Below are positions 8,272-18,500 of a stretch of DNA of 64,000 bases, one piece after another. Source of the stretch: Brevibacillus brevis NBRC 100599 (GTDB taxonomy: Bacteria > Bacillota > Bacilli > Brevibacillales > Brevibacillaceae); contig NC_012491.1 in assembly GCF_000010165.1 (NCBI RefSeq), positions 4,161,501 to 4,225,500 on the forward strand, written 5' to 3'. The notes under the pieces are model-generated. The model did no database searches, was not told the DNA's origin, and saw only the letters and a program-made list of their open reading frames with translations. Numbering within the stretch: position 1 is the first letter of the stretch; every line of letters begins with the position of its first letter. The position numbers and the translations under genes are program-made.

Positions 8272-11200
8272 TCAACTTAATAGCTCCAAAATCGCCTCTT
8301 CTGGAAGTTCATCAATAACAGCAATTAGTTCCTCTTCAATCAGTTCTGCCATTCCTGCAACAGTTGGCGCCGAAAAGAGATTGTCCAGATTCACATCAAC
8401 CGGGAAGCTATTTTTCAATCTGGAAATAATCTGCGTGGCCATGATTGAATCGCCGCCCAGGTCTTGAAAGTTTTTATGGATGTCAACCTTTTTCACGCCA
8501 AGTACCTCTTCCCAAGCTGCAGCAATTTTTCTCACTAGCTCGTTACGTGGTGTGTCGTCTTCATCAGCCTGAACACGAGTTACCTCCGTTGGTTGGGCTA
8601 TATCTACTGCTCTGTGTCCCTGTTTATCTGCTGTCAGTTCCGTGGTGGCGGCGGCTTCTTGATGGGTTTGGTTGCGTACGACAACTTTGGGTAAACGGTA
8701 TCGCTCCTTGGCAAATGGGTAGCTTGGCAGACCTGATAGACGGCTCACCATTCCTTTTGAATAAAGAGCCTCCCACTCTATTTCGTTCCCATGAACCCAT
8801 AGCTCCGCCAGCTTTTTGATTTTCTTGTTCAGAGCGAGATTGCGGATAAAATCCCTTCCCTCTTCTGTATCACCGATCTTGATGCCGCCCGTTTTGTTTC
8901 TTTCTCCGATAAACAGATCAGCCGTTTTTTCCCCAGTCCCTTGTATGAATTGCTCTAACTGTGCAATGAGGTGTTCTTTACTGTGTACCACGACTGCTAC
9001 TCGATGAGACATGGGTTCCCTTGCAGTCTGAAAGGTGTACAGGAAATCTGCCAGGTTCACATCAGGGTGCTTCTCTACAAATGCCTTGGTTTGCTTGGCA
9101 TAGGTCACTAATTGCTCACGTGATTCAGCTGACAGCACGAAGACTCCCGTCGCGATCTCTTGACCCTCATCAGGAGTAGAGAATCTTATGTTACTTCTAT
9201 CAAACTCTTCGATCACTAGATGAGCATTGGTGCCGCTAAAGCCAAAAGAGCTGACCGCAGCCAATCGAGAGCCTTTGGAATTGGTCTGCCAATCCTGCAG
9301 CTTGGTATTCACATAAACAGGGCTGTTTTCAAAATCAATGTGTTCATTCTCTTTGACAAAATGGATCGAAGGAGCCATCTTCCTGTTTTTCATGCTGAGT
9401 AAAACCTTAATGACACTCAACACCCCAGCCGCTGCTGTGGTATGCCCGATATTGGCTTTCAAAGAACCAATTGCGCAGAATCGTTTCTTCGGCGTGAATT
9501 GGCGGAACGATTCACTCAGCGCATGAATCTCTACAGGGTCCCCTAATTTTGTCGCGGTTCCGTGTGCCTCGATATATTGAATGTCTTCCACTTCAATCTG
9601 TTTTTTCGCGTAAATGGATTTTTGCAGGTCGCTTTGCGCTTGGAAGCTAGGCACGGTAATGCCCAATGTCCGTCCATCCTGATTGGTTCCACTGCCGCGG
9701 ATAACACCATAGATGCTGTCGTTATCCCGTACTGCATCTTGCAATCTTTTTAAAATCACAACACCAACCCCATCCCCAACGACAATGCCATTCGCACCAT
9801 TGTCAAACGGGCGGCACTCCCCTGTAGGAGATAGCATCCTTGCGTTACTCATCGAGATAAACGGAGCAGGATGGGAATAAATCGTAATTCCTCCTGCGAT
9901 AGCCAGATTGACCTCTTCCGTCTTCAGCTTTTGGCAAGCAATATCGATCGCCACCAATGAGGATGAGCAAGCTGTGTTCACAGCTAAAGCTGGTCCTTTC
10001 AGGTCAAGGAAATAAGCGATTCGCGAGGCGAGTATACTCGTATCTGATCCGAGCATGCCAAAATGAGAGAAATCTTGTTCTACGGTCATTCCCGCCATCG
10101 CGCCAATGATCGTTCCAACAGGTTGTCCCCTCAGCATGGACGGGGTGTAGCCTGCGTCCTCTAATGCTCTATAGCTCTCTTGTAAAAGGATGCGCTGCGT
10201 GACATCCATCGATTGGGCTTCGGTCGGAGAAATTTTGAAAAAAGCTGGATCAAAATATTCAATATCCTCCATCGCCCCGTATTTGATCGGCATATCGACG
10301 AGTGCATTTTCTTTGAAAAAGGCACGCCAGTCTGGATTGGTCACTTCTTTGATGCAATCTCTGCCCTCACTGACGAGCTCCCAGAATTCATCTTGCCCCC
10401 GAGCACCTGCTGTGCGGCAGGAAATCCCAATGATCGCAATATCATCGGAGGCTGCTCTAGGTGGATCGTAGCCAATATTTCGCAATGGGACTATCTCTGT
10501 ATACGTTGGCTTCGCTTCAAGACTATCAAACACTTCTGCCTGCGCTGGTTGTCGCTCTGGTAGCTGAGTCGCGATGTAGCTCGCCAATGCTTCTAGCGAA
10601 TTATGCTCAAACACGACGCTCGTTGGTAGTTTTAAATGAAACTTGCTATTGATAGCTTCGGATAGTTGAACGGCATTGAGCGATCCAATACCCAAGTCCT
10701 TAAGGGTTTCCACTTCTTCCAGCTCTTCTTGACTCAAGCCTAAAACGGTAGAAAAGACCTCAATCAGGCTCGCTTTGATTTTTGTCCGATCTGGAATGGA
10801 CTGATCTGACGACAAATTGCGTTTTCGTTCAGAATATTCAGATGATATTGGTTGATTTTGAGCATCCGACACTAATTGTTTATTTGGATGGAGCTGGCTA
10901 GGCTCGTCTTGCTGCAAATGGCTAGCAATATAGCTCGCCAATGCATCTAACGTATTATGTTCAAACACAACGCTGGTCGGTAGCTTCAGATTGAATTTAC
11001 TGTTAATCATTTCGGATAAGGCAACGGCATTAAGTGAGCCAATCCCCATATCCTTTAAGGTCTCTACTTCTTCCAGTTCTTCTGGTTGAAGACCTAAAAC
11101 GGCAGCAAAAGCCTCAACCAAGGATTCTTTCATTGCTCGCCTATTGCAATGAAAGCTATTGTCATCCTGATTTGGATTCGGCTGAGTTCTCGTTTGCTGT

Positions 11201-14200
11201 TTCGGATACGGAATATAACCGCTGTTTATCATTTCCGCTAACGCTTCTGGATAAGGTCTTTTCTTCGATAGTTTGCTGGCATTCCATTCACAACGCTTCG
11301 TGTACGTAAGATGCGGAGCCTTTTTCAGCTTAAACAAGCAATAGCTGATCCACCCTCGTTCGAGCGAGATGGATTGATTCACCGTATTGATATACAAATC
11401 TTGTACAGCTTTAGGCAGATGCTTGATGTACTGTTCCACATCGGGATCATGCAAGGCGTTAGCAATCTGCGGCGATACGTCAATGATTTCATCGATCACT
11501 AACTGATGCTCCGCTAAAAGCTCAATCCATTCTTGTACGGTAGGAATGCTGACTTCGACGTTCTGGTCTACGATTGGTCCTCGCGTATTGGCTATGTAAT
11601 CGATCAACAGAACGGTTCCTTCTTCGTTCAGAGAAGAGGAGATATTTTGAAATAGTCCGTGTTTATTTCGAATATGGAAGCTCACTTCAATCCCGACGAT
11701 CATGTCGTAGAGATCGGGAAAGGCATCCTTAGAGCTGTCTTTATTGAAAATTTTCGCACGAGCCCCTAGATTTTTCTGCGCGATTCGTTGATTGCCTAGC
11801 TCAGCTTGCGCCTTCGTAATCGTAAATCCATGCGTTTTGATATGCGGATAGAGCTCTGCTATTTGAATCACATCTGTCCCGTGACCGCATCCGAAGTCCA
11901 GCACTTTTTGCACACGAGAGAAATTTTCTTTACAAAAAAGCACCTGGCGCATCTCTACTTGCTTCTCTCTTACCATTTCTCTTTCCAACGGATATTTTTC
12001 CGGGTTCAAAATGACGCGGCTCATTGAAAAGCCTGGAATCTTCCTTTCAAATGGACATACGGTCAAGTAATCCTCCGAAAACTCCGCTTCGCTGCTATTG
12101 GCGCTATATGTGTAAATTTCAACCGCTTTGTTTTCGAATTCTGGATGAGCGGATCTCATGCTCGTCTCCCTCCTAGTGCGATTCGTTTGATTGCGTTCTA
12201 TCCAGCACGTTCTCCTCTTAAACGGATAGGTTGGGAGCTTAGCTACTCTGGATAACTCCTTCCCTTCATACAGCTTCTGCCAAGGGATAGGATTGCCGAG
12301 AACCCACAATTTTGCCAGTTCCCTTATATCTCCCGGTTTGACTGCCTGAGCAACTCGGTCTGGCATCATTTCTTTGTTTTCCTTGAGGTCTCCAAAAAAG
12401 CAATGTTCCGTCTCTTCTTGATGTTCCAACCAGCGTTCCAGTTGCTCTAAAAGTTCTGTCTGATCATTGGTGATGACAGCTAAACGGCAAGGCATTTCTT
12501 CTCTTCCGATTTGCAGGGTGTAGGCTGTATTCGCTATATCCAACTGCTGGTTCTTTTGCAGATAACCAATCCAGCGATGAATGTATGCTTGCAATCTTTC
12601 TTTATTCTTCGCCGAAAAGACAAACAGCTCTGGTTCTGAATCGTTTACTCTCCTTGATGATGGATTGTGGTTGTATTCCTCCACGATAACATGGGCATTC
12701 ACTCCACCACCGCCAAAGCTGGTAATACCTGCTCGTCGGGGGACTGTCTGCCCATCTACGGTGACCTGCTTCCATTCCGATACCTCTCGCTGCAATTGAA
12801 AGGGAAGTTGATCAAATGGAATATTCGGATTCAGTTCGTCAGGAATCAGGGTTGGAACCAGCGTCTGATGCTGTAAGGACAAAATCACTTTCATTAGCTG
12901 CGACATGCCGGAAGCCGATTCACAATGCCCGATATTCGGTTTGACCGAACCGAGTCGATAGTCCCCTTCTGCTCCTTGGCGGTTGTGAAAAGCTTTCGTC
13001 ACCGCTGTCATCTCAACGGCATCAACGATGTCTGATCCATAGGCGGAAGCTTCTAGGTAACTAATGGATCGAGGGTCCAGTCCGCTTTCTTTCAACGCTT
13101 CTTCCATCACATCTGCAATGGGGAGGGGGCTTGGTGTCATGTAGCTATTGGCTTTACCCTTATGGTTGACAGCGGTTCCGCGTATCACGGCATAAATATG
13201 ATCCCGATCCTGTACAGCCTGATCGTAATCCTTGAGAACAACAGCCCCTACTCCCTCGCCTGGCACAAAACCAATTCCACCGTTCCCAAAGGCAGCACTG
13301 TCAGAAGTATGGGAGATGAGCTGCCCCACAGTCAGACCGAAGTAGGTAAGCGGATGTGTGTACAAATTCACTCCACCAGCAATCGCCATGCTTCCCTTCC
13401 CGTTTCGGATGTATTCACATGCTTCATGAATCGCTACAAAAGCGGAGGAGCACATCGTATCAATCGGCATACTTGGACCCTGTAAGTTTAGATAGTACGA
13501 AACCCGATTGACCATCGACGAATACGAGGTTGTCGGAAAGTGATGAGTGGTTTCCGTACTATACAAATGAAAGCCTTGTTTCGTAATGCCACCAAAAACC
13601 CCTGTTCGCTTACGGAGCTCCGTAGACATCTTGGATGAGGCATAGCCTGCATCTTCTAACGCCTTCCAGCACTCTTCTAAATATAGGCGCTCTTGAGGGT
13701 CTATATTTTCTGCTTCTCGCGGAGTCATCTGAAAGAATAACGGATCAAACTGATCAAATTCCTCTAAGAACGCCCCCCATTTGCTATAGCTTTTCCCTTG
13801 GGAAATGGCTTCCTCTCGATTTGGATGATAATACGCGGTCCAATCCCAACGCTTAGCTGGAATTTCAGAGATAGACTTTTTCGCATGCAGTAAGTTCTCC
13901 CAAAACTCGTCCAAGTTGTTCGCTTGAGCAAAACGCCCACTCATGCCAATAATCGCTATTTTACCGGGGGATGCAGGTCTGGACATCGTCCTTTGCGAAT
14001 GGACAGATGATGCAAATGCTCTCGTTTTTCTTGTGTCTCGTTTCCCTTCAGCTTTCGGCAATGGGGCAAACGCAACATGATCTTCCGTTTGATTTGGCTC
14101 CTGCGTCTGCTTGTGATCATCCAATCCTGTGAGCAAAATCAGCGCTTCTCTTTGTGTCTCTAGTAAATGCTCGACTAAGTCATTTACTGTCTGATATTCA

Positions 14201-15564
14201 AAAAACAAAGTACCGCTGATGGTTTCGCCGAAAATTTTCCGAAATTGATTGATCAGTTGTACAGATAAAATGGAATCCATACCATAGGCCTCTAAGGGCT
14301 CGGAAGCATCCATCTTGTTACTGGGCATTTTCAGTGTTTCAGCGATCTGCTGTTTGATGTATTCCGTACTTTTTTCTCGTAGGACATCGTCGATTGCCTT
14401 TCCGTTAGGAGCGGAAGGTGTGTTCAGCCTCTTTGCTTTTGGTTGTTCCGTATTTACGCTCGTCTTCGGTTTAGGCGGTTGTTTTATTTGCTGCTGACGG
14501 ATCACGCCGTCGCTTTCGGTCACAATAATCTGCTGCCCCATCGCGTGCGCCTCTTCTGTTGGGAAAAAGACCGATTGAAATCCTTCTTCCGCCAATACTC
14601 TCTGCCACGTTGCCGAAGATAACCCAGGGCAGCCTGAAAGGCGCAGCTCTGGGTCTTCGTACAGCCACCATCCCTCCAGCAAGCCAAAGGTAAGGTGGAG
14701 GAAGATGGAGTTTTTACTCATTTCATTTAGGAAAAGCAAGCCGTTCTTCTTTAGAACGGCTTTCGCGTTACGCACGGTTTGGCGAATATTTTTGGTGGCG
14801 TGCAAGACATTTGCTGCAATGACAGCATCATATCCGCCCAAATCAATTCCTTGTCCCATCACTGGCTCTTCTACGTTAAAAATCTGATAGGTCAAATAAG
14901 GATTGCTTGGGCCATACTCTTTTTCTGCATGCATGAAAAAGGCTTTGGAGAGGTCTGTGTAGCAATATTCCTGGATATGCGCTTCATACGCCTTTAGTTT
15001 TTGGAAAACGACGGCACTCGTTCCTCCCGTACCTGCGCCAATCTCGAGAATGCGAATTCGGGCCGCAGAATCCTGGCTCAGCCGTTCCTCTACAAAAGCA
15101 ACCACTGTATCCGCAAGTACTTCATTGAAGTAGTCGGAAACGGTGTTATTTTTGTATACCTTCTCGACTAATTCCATCGATGAATGGGGAAAGATGACCT
15201 CTGTCGCCCTCAGTTTTCCGGTGAGAATTTGCGGTAAAGCACGCAAGGTTGCCTCGACTAGCTTGACTTGCGCGTTCGTATCCGGATTTTTTAGCCAGAC
15301 TTCTTTTTCTTGCTCCCATTCCTGCCAGACAGCCGTACTGGAAATGGGAGCAGGATCGATCACGGTAGACGTAGCACTATCGTAAACGAGATAATCATTC
15401 CGGGCCAAAACAGAAGCCGTTTCTTCGAGCCACATGTCATATAAGTCAAGCAGACCGCTTTTTCTTTTGAGATCGCTGAGCGCTTGATTCTTTTCCGTAA
15501 AGCAGCCAAGCGACTGCATTTGACCCCACAGTAACTTTAAGAGAAGCTTGTCCATTTTGTTCAT
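8272..15564 (-). CDS. Trans-AT PKS: MT-ACP / KS0-OMT-ACP-ACP / KS-PCP
   Basis: The protein has about 2430 residues and starts inside a module whose KS-DH-KR lies at the end of the upstream protein. Order: C-methyltransferase (ILEIGAGTGGTS near 176, YTDLSKAFF, NVLHATKN, HLTFGLLEGWW); ACP (YGMDSIL near 431); ketosynthase with cysteine DTMCSSA near 704 but EASAYGS near 841 instead of EAHGTGT, so probably non-elongating; O-methyltransferase-type domain (VLDFGCGHGTD near 1226, followed by GFTITKAQAELG); twin ACPs (GIGSLNAV near 1511 and 1629); a complete KS (NTACSSSL near 1866, EAHGTAT); and a terminal PCP-like carrier (LGGDSIMATQ near 2372) followed by an acidic helix that probably docks to the NRPS. 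There is no AT, KR or DH in this protein. ATG 15564 is chosen because AAGGAG lies eight bases upstream and the homologous protein starts at the same residue; a GTG at 15573 lies inside that site. Confidence 0.95.
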   Translation of the reverse strand: MNKMDKLLLKLLWGQMQSLGCFTEKNQALSDLKRKSGLLDLYDMWLEETASVLARNDYLVYDSATSTVIDPAPISSTAVWQEWEQEKEVWLKNPDTNAQVKLVEATLRALPQILTGKLRATEVIFPHSSMELVEKVYKNNTVSDYFNEVLADTVVAFVEERLSQDSAARIRILEIGAGTGGTSAVVFQKLKAYEAHIQEYCYTDLSKAFFMHAEKEYGPSNPYLTYQIFNVEEPVMGQGIDLGGYDAVIAANVLHATKNIRQTVRNAKAVLKKNGLLFLNEMSKNSIFLHLTFGLLEGWWLYEDPELRLSGCPGLSSATWQRVLAEEGFQSVFFPTEEAHAMGQQIIVTESDGVIRQQQIKQPPKPKTSVNTEQPKAKRLNTPSAPNGKAIDDVLREKSTEYIKQQIAETLKMPSNKMDASEPLEAYGMDSILSVQLINQFRKIFGETISGTLFFEYQTVNDLVEHLLETQREALILLTGLDDHKQTQEPNQTEDHVAFAPLPKAEGKRDTRKTRAFASSVHSQRTMSRPASPGKIAIIGMSGRFAQANNLDEFWENLLHAKKSISEIPAKRWDWTAYYHPNREEAISQGKSYSKWGAFLEEFDQFDPLFFQMTPREAENIDPQERLYLEECWKALEDAGYASSKMSTELRKRTGVFGGITKQGFHLYSTETTHHFPTTSYSSMVNRVSYYLNLQGPSMPIDTMCSSAFVAIHEACEYIRNGKGSMAIAGGVNLYTHPLTYFGLTVGQLISHTSDSAAFGNGGIGFVPGEGVGAVVLKDYDQAVQDRDHIYAVIRGTAVNHKGKANSYMTPSPLPIADVMEEALKESGLDPRSISYLEASAYGSDIVDAVEMTAVTKAFHNRQGAEGDYRLGSVKPNIGHCESASGMSQLMKVILSLQHQTLVPTLIPDELNPNIPFDQLPFQLQREVSEWKQVTVDGQTVPRRAGITSFGGGGVNAHVIVEEYNHNPSSRRVNDSEPELFVFSAKNKERLQAYIHRWIGYLQKNQQLDIANTAYTLQIGREEMPCRLAVITNDQTELLEQLERWLEHQEETEHCFFGDLKENKEMMPDRVAQAVKPGDIRELAKLWVLGNPIPWQKLYEGKELSRVAKLPTYPFKRRTCWIERNQTNRTRRETSMRSAHPEFENKAVEIYTYSANSSEAEFSEDYLTVCPFERKIPGFSMSRVILNPEKYPLEREMVREKQVEMRQVLFCKENFSRVQKVLDFGCGHGTDVIQIAELYPHIKTHGFTITKAQAELGNQRIAQKNLGARAKIFNKDSSKDAFPDLYDMIVGIEVSFHIRNKHGLFQNISSSLNEEGTVLLIDYIANTRGPIVDQNVEVSIPTVQEWIELLAEHQLVIDEIIDVSPQIANALHDPDVEQYIKHLPKAVQDLYINTVNQSISLERGWISYCLFKLKKAPHLTYTKRCEWNASKLSKKRPYPEALAEMINSGYIPYPKQQTRTQPNPNQDDNSFHCNRRAMKESLVEAFAAVLGLQPEELEEVETLKDMGIGSLNAVALSEMINSKFNLKLPTSVVFEHNTLDALASYIASHLQQDEPSQLHPNKQLVSDAQNQPISSEYSERKRNLSSDQSIPDRTKIKASLIEVFSTVLGLSQEELEEVETLKDLGIGSLNAVQLSEAINSKFHLKLPTSVVFEHNSLEALASYIATQLPERQPAQAEVFDSLEAKPTYTEIVPLRNIGYDPPRAASDDIAIIGISCRTAGARGQDEFWELVSEGRDCIKEVTNPDWRAFFKENALVDMPIKYGAMEDIEYFDPAFFKISPTEAQSMDVTQRILLQESYRALEDAGYTPSMLRGQPVGTIIGAMAGMTVEQDFSHFGMLGSDTSILASRIAYFLDLKGPALAVNTACSSSLVAIDIACQKLKTEEVNLAIAGGITIYSHPAPFISMSNARMLSPTGECRPFDNGANGIVVGDGVGVVILKRLQDAVRDNDSIYGVIRGSGTNQDGRTLGITVPSFQAQSDLQKSIYAKKQIEVEDIQYIEAHGTATKLGDPVEIHALSESFRQFTPKKRFCAIGSLKANIGHTTAAAGVLSVIKVLLSMKNRKMAPSIHFVKENEHIDFENSPVYVNTKLQDWQTNSKGSRLAAVSSFGFSGTNAHLVIEEFDRSNIRFSTPDEGQEIATGVFVLSAESREQLVTYAKQTKAFVEKHPDVNLADFLYTFQTAREPMSHRVAVVVHSKEHLIAQLEQFIQGTGEKTADLFIGERNKTGGIKIGDTEEGRDFIRNLALNKKIKKLAELWVHGNEIEWEALYSKGMVSRLSGLPSYPFAKERYRLPKVVVRNQTHQEAAATTELTADKQGHRAVDIAQPTEVTRVQADEDDTPRNELVRKIAAAWEEVLGVKKVDIHKNFQDLGGDSIMATQIISRLKNSFPVDVNLDNLFSAPTVAGMAELIEEELIAVIDELPEEAILELLS
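8275..10455 (-). other. PKS module 13: KS-PCP, no reduction
   Basis: An extending KS (NTACSSSL, EAHGTAT, NIGHTTAAAG) followed only by a GGDSI carrier. The beta-keto group should remain when the chain passes to the serine NRPS module. Confidence 0.75.
10560..11120 (-). repeat. Tandem duplicated ACP coding region
   Basis: Two consecutive carrier domains of about 76 residues are roughly three-quarters identical by my count. Both contain ELEEVETLKD and GIGSLNAV with the serine intact, separated by a low-complexity linker. This is an internal tandem duplication. Confidence 0.85.
10580..13970 (-). other. PKS module 12: KS0-OMT-ACP-ACP
   Basis: A non-extending KS (EASAYGS) followed by an O-methyltransferase-type domain and twin carriers. 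This layout in trans-AT systems methylates the beta-hydroxyl delivered by the previous module. The expected result is a beta-methoxy group next to the alpha-methyl branch. Confidence 0.76.
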
Positions 15565-18500
15565 TCTAGGCACTCCTTCGGCTTACACGTATAGAACCGG
15601 TTTGTCCTGTTCTCTGTCTGTTTGAGATTTCAGGGTGGTATTGACTAGAAATTCAGTGATGTGCTTAAGCGTTGGGTAGTCCAACATCACAGCAGGTGTC
15701 AGTTCTAGTTTGTACTTTTGATTGATTTTGGCAGAAAACTCGGTGAGCTTGACTGGGTCGAATCCGTACTCCTTTAGTTCAATATCCGTATCGATTTCTT
15801 CGCTCTCTACCTTTAGGATGAGAGAGGCGAGTTGAATGATCGTTGCTTGTACGTCATCAAACAAGTTGTTCCTGTCTGTATCCATTTCTGCTGTAATGTA
15901 GGCTGCTGTTGGTATCTCTTTTCCTTTTACCTTGTTTTTAATACTTGCCATGCTTGAGGAAATTTTGTTAGAAACGATTGCAACAGATTCGCTTGTATTG
16001 ATTCCTTCCATCACGAGTGGCTTGGTCGTTTTCATCAGCGCCACTTGATTCATCGGACCTGATAGCAAGACTTCCAATGCCTCCATCCCTTCTGAAGGTT
16101 CAATCGAGCCAATGCCGATCTGTTCCATTCGTGCCTGGTAATCCTTGGACGCAACGATTCCGACACTGCCCCAGTATCCCCAGTTCATTACTTTCACCGC
16201 ACACGTCCATTCCTCGGCAAGCTGATGGGCGAAAGCATCTTTAAAGGTGCAGCCTGAGGCGTAATTGCTTTGTCCAGGCGATTTCGTAAACGAGTTAATC
16301 GAAGAGAAAAACAGGACGAAATCCAATGCTTCCTCGCCAAACACTTGGCTCATCCGCACACTTACCTCCACTTTTGGTACCAGTCCGGCTCGGAAGGTCG
16401 TCTCGTCCATATTCGCCAGACTTCTATCAAAGAGAACAATGGCAGAATGAATCACGCCGTTAATCTTGCCATATTGCTTCTTGATCTCTTCGTAAGCAGA
16501 TTGCAGCGACTCGCGATCCGTAGCATCGGCTTCGATATAGAGCGGTGCCGGTCCTAGGGTAGCCAGTTGATTGATTTTGTTCTGAATCGACTCCTCTTTT
16601 TTACGACGACCGATCCAAATGATTTGTGCTTGATAGGTGCGGATCATGTATTCGCTCCACGCTTGTCCAATCCCACCTGCGCCTCCAATCACAACATAGA
16701 CCCCATGCTGTTTGTAGACAGTTTGGTGAATGGAAGGACTCTGCACGGGCAATAGCTGCTGACGATACCATGCGTGTCCACGATATGCCCAAGCGTTTCC
16801 ATGTGCATCGGCAGGCAAAGCAAAAATATCACGTAGCGGCCACTCGGCATGCGCCTCCAAATCGACGAGTCTTACCTTCCAGTTCGGATATTCCTTCGCC
16901 ATCGATCCGATCAATCCGTGGATGCTGGCATGTGTTGGATGGGCCGTATCTTTTTTGTAGATAGCCTGCGCTTGCACAGTAATGATCGTCCAGCCCAAGT
17001 CTCTCGTCTGATACCCCAACGCAAGCAAAGCCTTGATCAAGCGGAAAACTTGAATAACGCCCCGCTCCTGGTCGTTCATCAAGGACTCGTCTTTTACAGA
17101 TTCCACACGAGTGTCAGGAGCCACCCACATGATGTGATCGATCACACCCTGCTCTTCCAGCTTACTTGCGATTACCTCTATCGAATCACTTGGCTCAAGC
17201 TGGATAACAGAAGCTTGGGGGTAATGACGTTGAAGGAGACTTCTGTCCTTTTCCTCGGCGCAAACGATGACCACTTGCTCACTCGTTGCTGGAATGACTT
17301 CTCCTTTTTCTACAGAAACGGCGTTCCATACTGGAGTGAGCATCGTGGTTCCAACCGTCGCACCCCGTTTTTCACTCCCCATTGAAAAGCCTCTCATCCT
17401 TATGCCTATTCTGCCTGCCTCATCGCATAGTTCGATATCGAGTGTCGCGGTCTCATTCTCCGCTTGGACATTATCACTGAATCGAATGAGAGCATACTTC
17501 ACAGCAGGATGATTCTCGTAGATTTCCAGCTCTTCAAGAGTAAAAGTACCGTCTAGTTGGATGGAGCGGATGCTGTCAGGTGATGTAGCCTCTGTGATGA
17601 GATAACGAGTTGACGGCAACAGAGACTCCAGCAGGCTAGGATGGAAAACGAGTTGTTCGGCTGTCTCCATGGTAATCGAAGGCAAGGAGAGTTTTACCAG
17701 AACATGTCCCGGCGCCCTGTACACTTGGTCAATCCCTTGAAATTCAGAATGATCAGCCATTCCACGTTCCTTTAACAGCTCGTAGCATTGTCGGGCAGTA
17801 AGGATCTCACTGCTCTCAGCTTGCAAGGCAGGTAGATCCAACGTTGGTACTTCAACGAACGAAGTGAATTCGACCATACCATGGCTGTGTACCACTGACC
17901 TGGTATCATCTTCATTCGATTCGCTGTAGATTTTATAAGCCAGCTCTCCTGTATCCTCTGGATAGATACCTACGTGTACCTGAACCAGATCGTCGCCCAC
18001 CAATAGCGGATCATCTGTGGCAACATGAGACATTCGGATTCCAGATAAAGTCCCCGCTCTCTCTCCTGCTGCCTGTTTCACTGCCGCCCGTGCCATTTCC
18101 AGATAAGCAATGAGTGGAAAGAAGCGCTGCCCGTTTCCTAGATGGTCAGCCATGAACAGCTCCTGCCCTGTAAAACTCGAGCTGTATCTCAGCTCATAGA
18201 GGTCAGAAGTGTTCTTATGAAGCAATGGGTGGAGGATATCCCCTATAGCGGAAAGAGTGTTGGGCATACCTGTTGCTATTGGCTTTTGAGCGTCGATCCA
18301 GTAACGCTCTTTGGCAAAAGGATAGGTAGGCAAACTGACGCGACGCGGCTTATCTTCGCCATAAAGCTTGTTCCAATCAAAAGAGACACCCTTGACCCAA
18401 AGGTTCATCAGTTTTGCGAATTTCCCCTTGGCCATCCATGTCTCTACTGTTTGTTTCATATCTTCATCAGCAAAAAGAGCTACCGTGTCATGATTGCGTT

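Noticed and set aside
8640..9200. Possible acyltransferase domains in the regions after each KS
   Set aside because: The segments with YTLQxGREAM and LPxYPF are the usual KS linker of trans-AT enzymes and lack an AT active-site serine motif.
10560..11120. Twin ACPs as a marker of HMG-type beta-branching
   Set aside because: The pair is followed by a KS that could fit such a module, but no tryptophan-type beta-branching ACP motif and no HMG-synthase cassette is visible. The preceding O-methyltransferase explains the module better.
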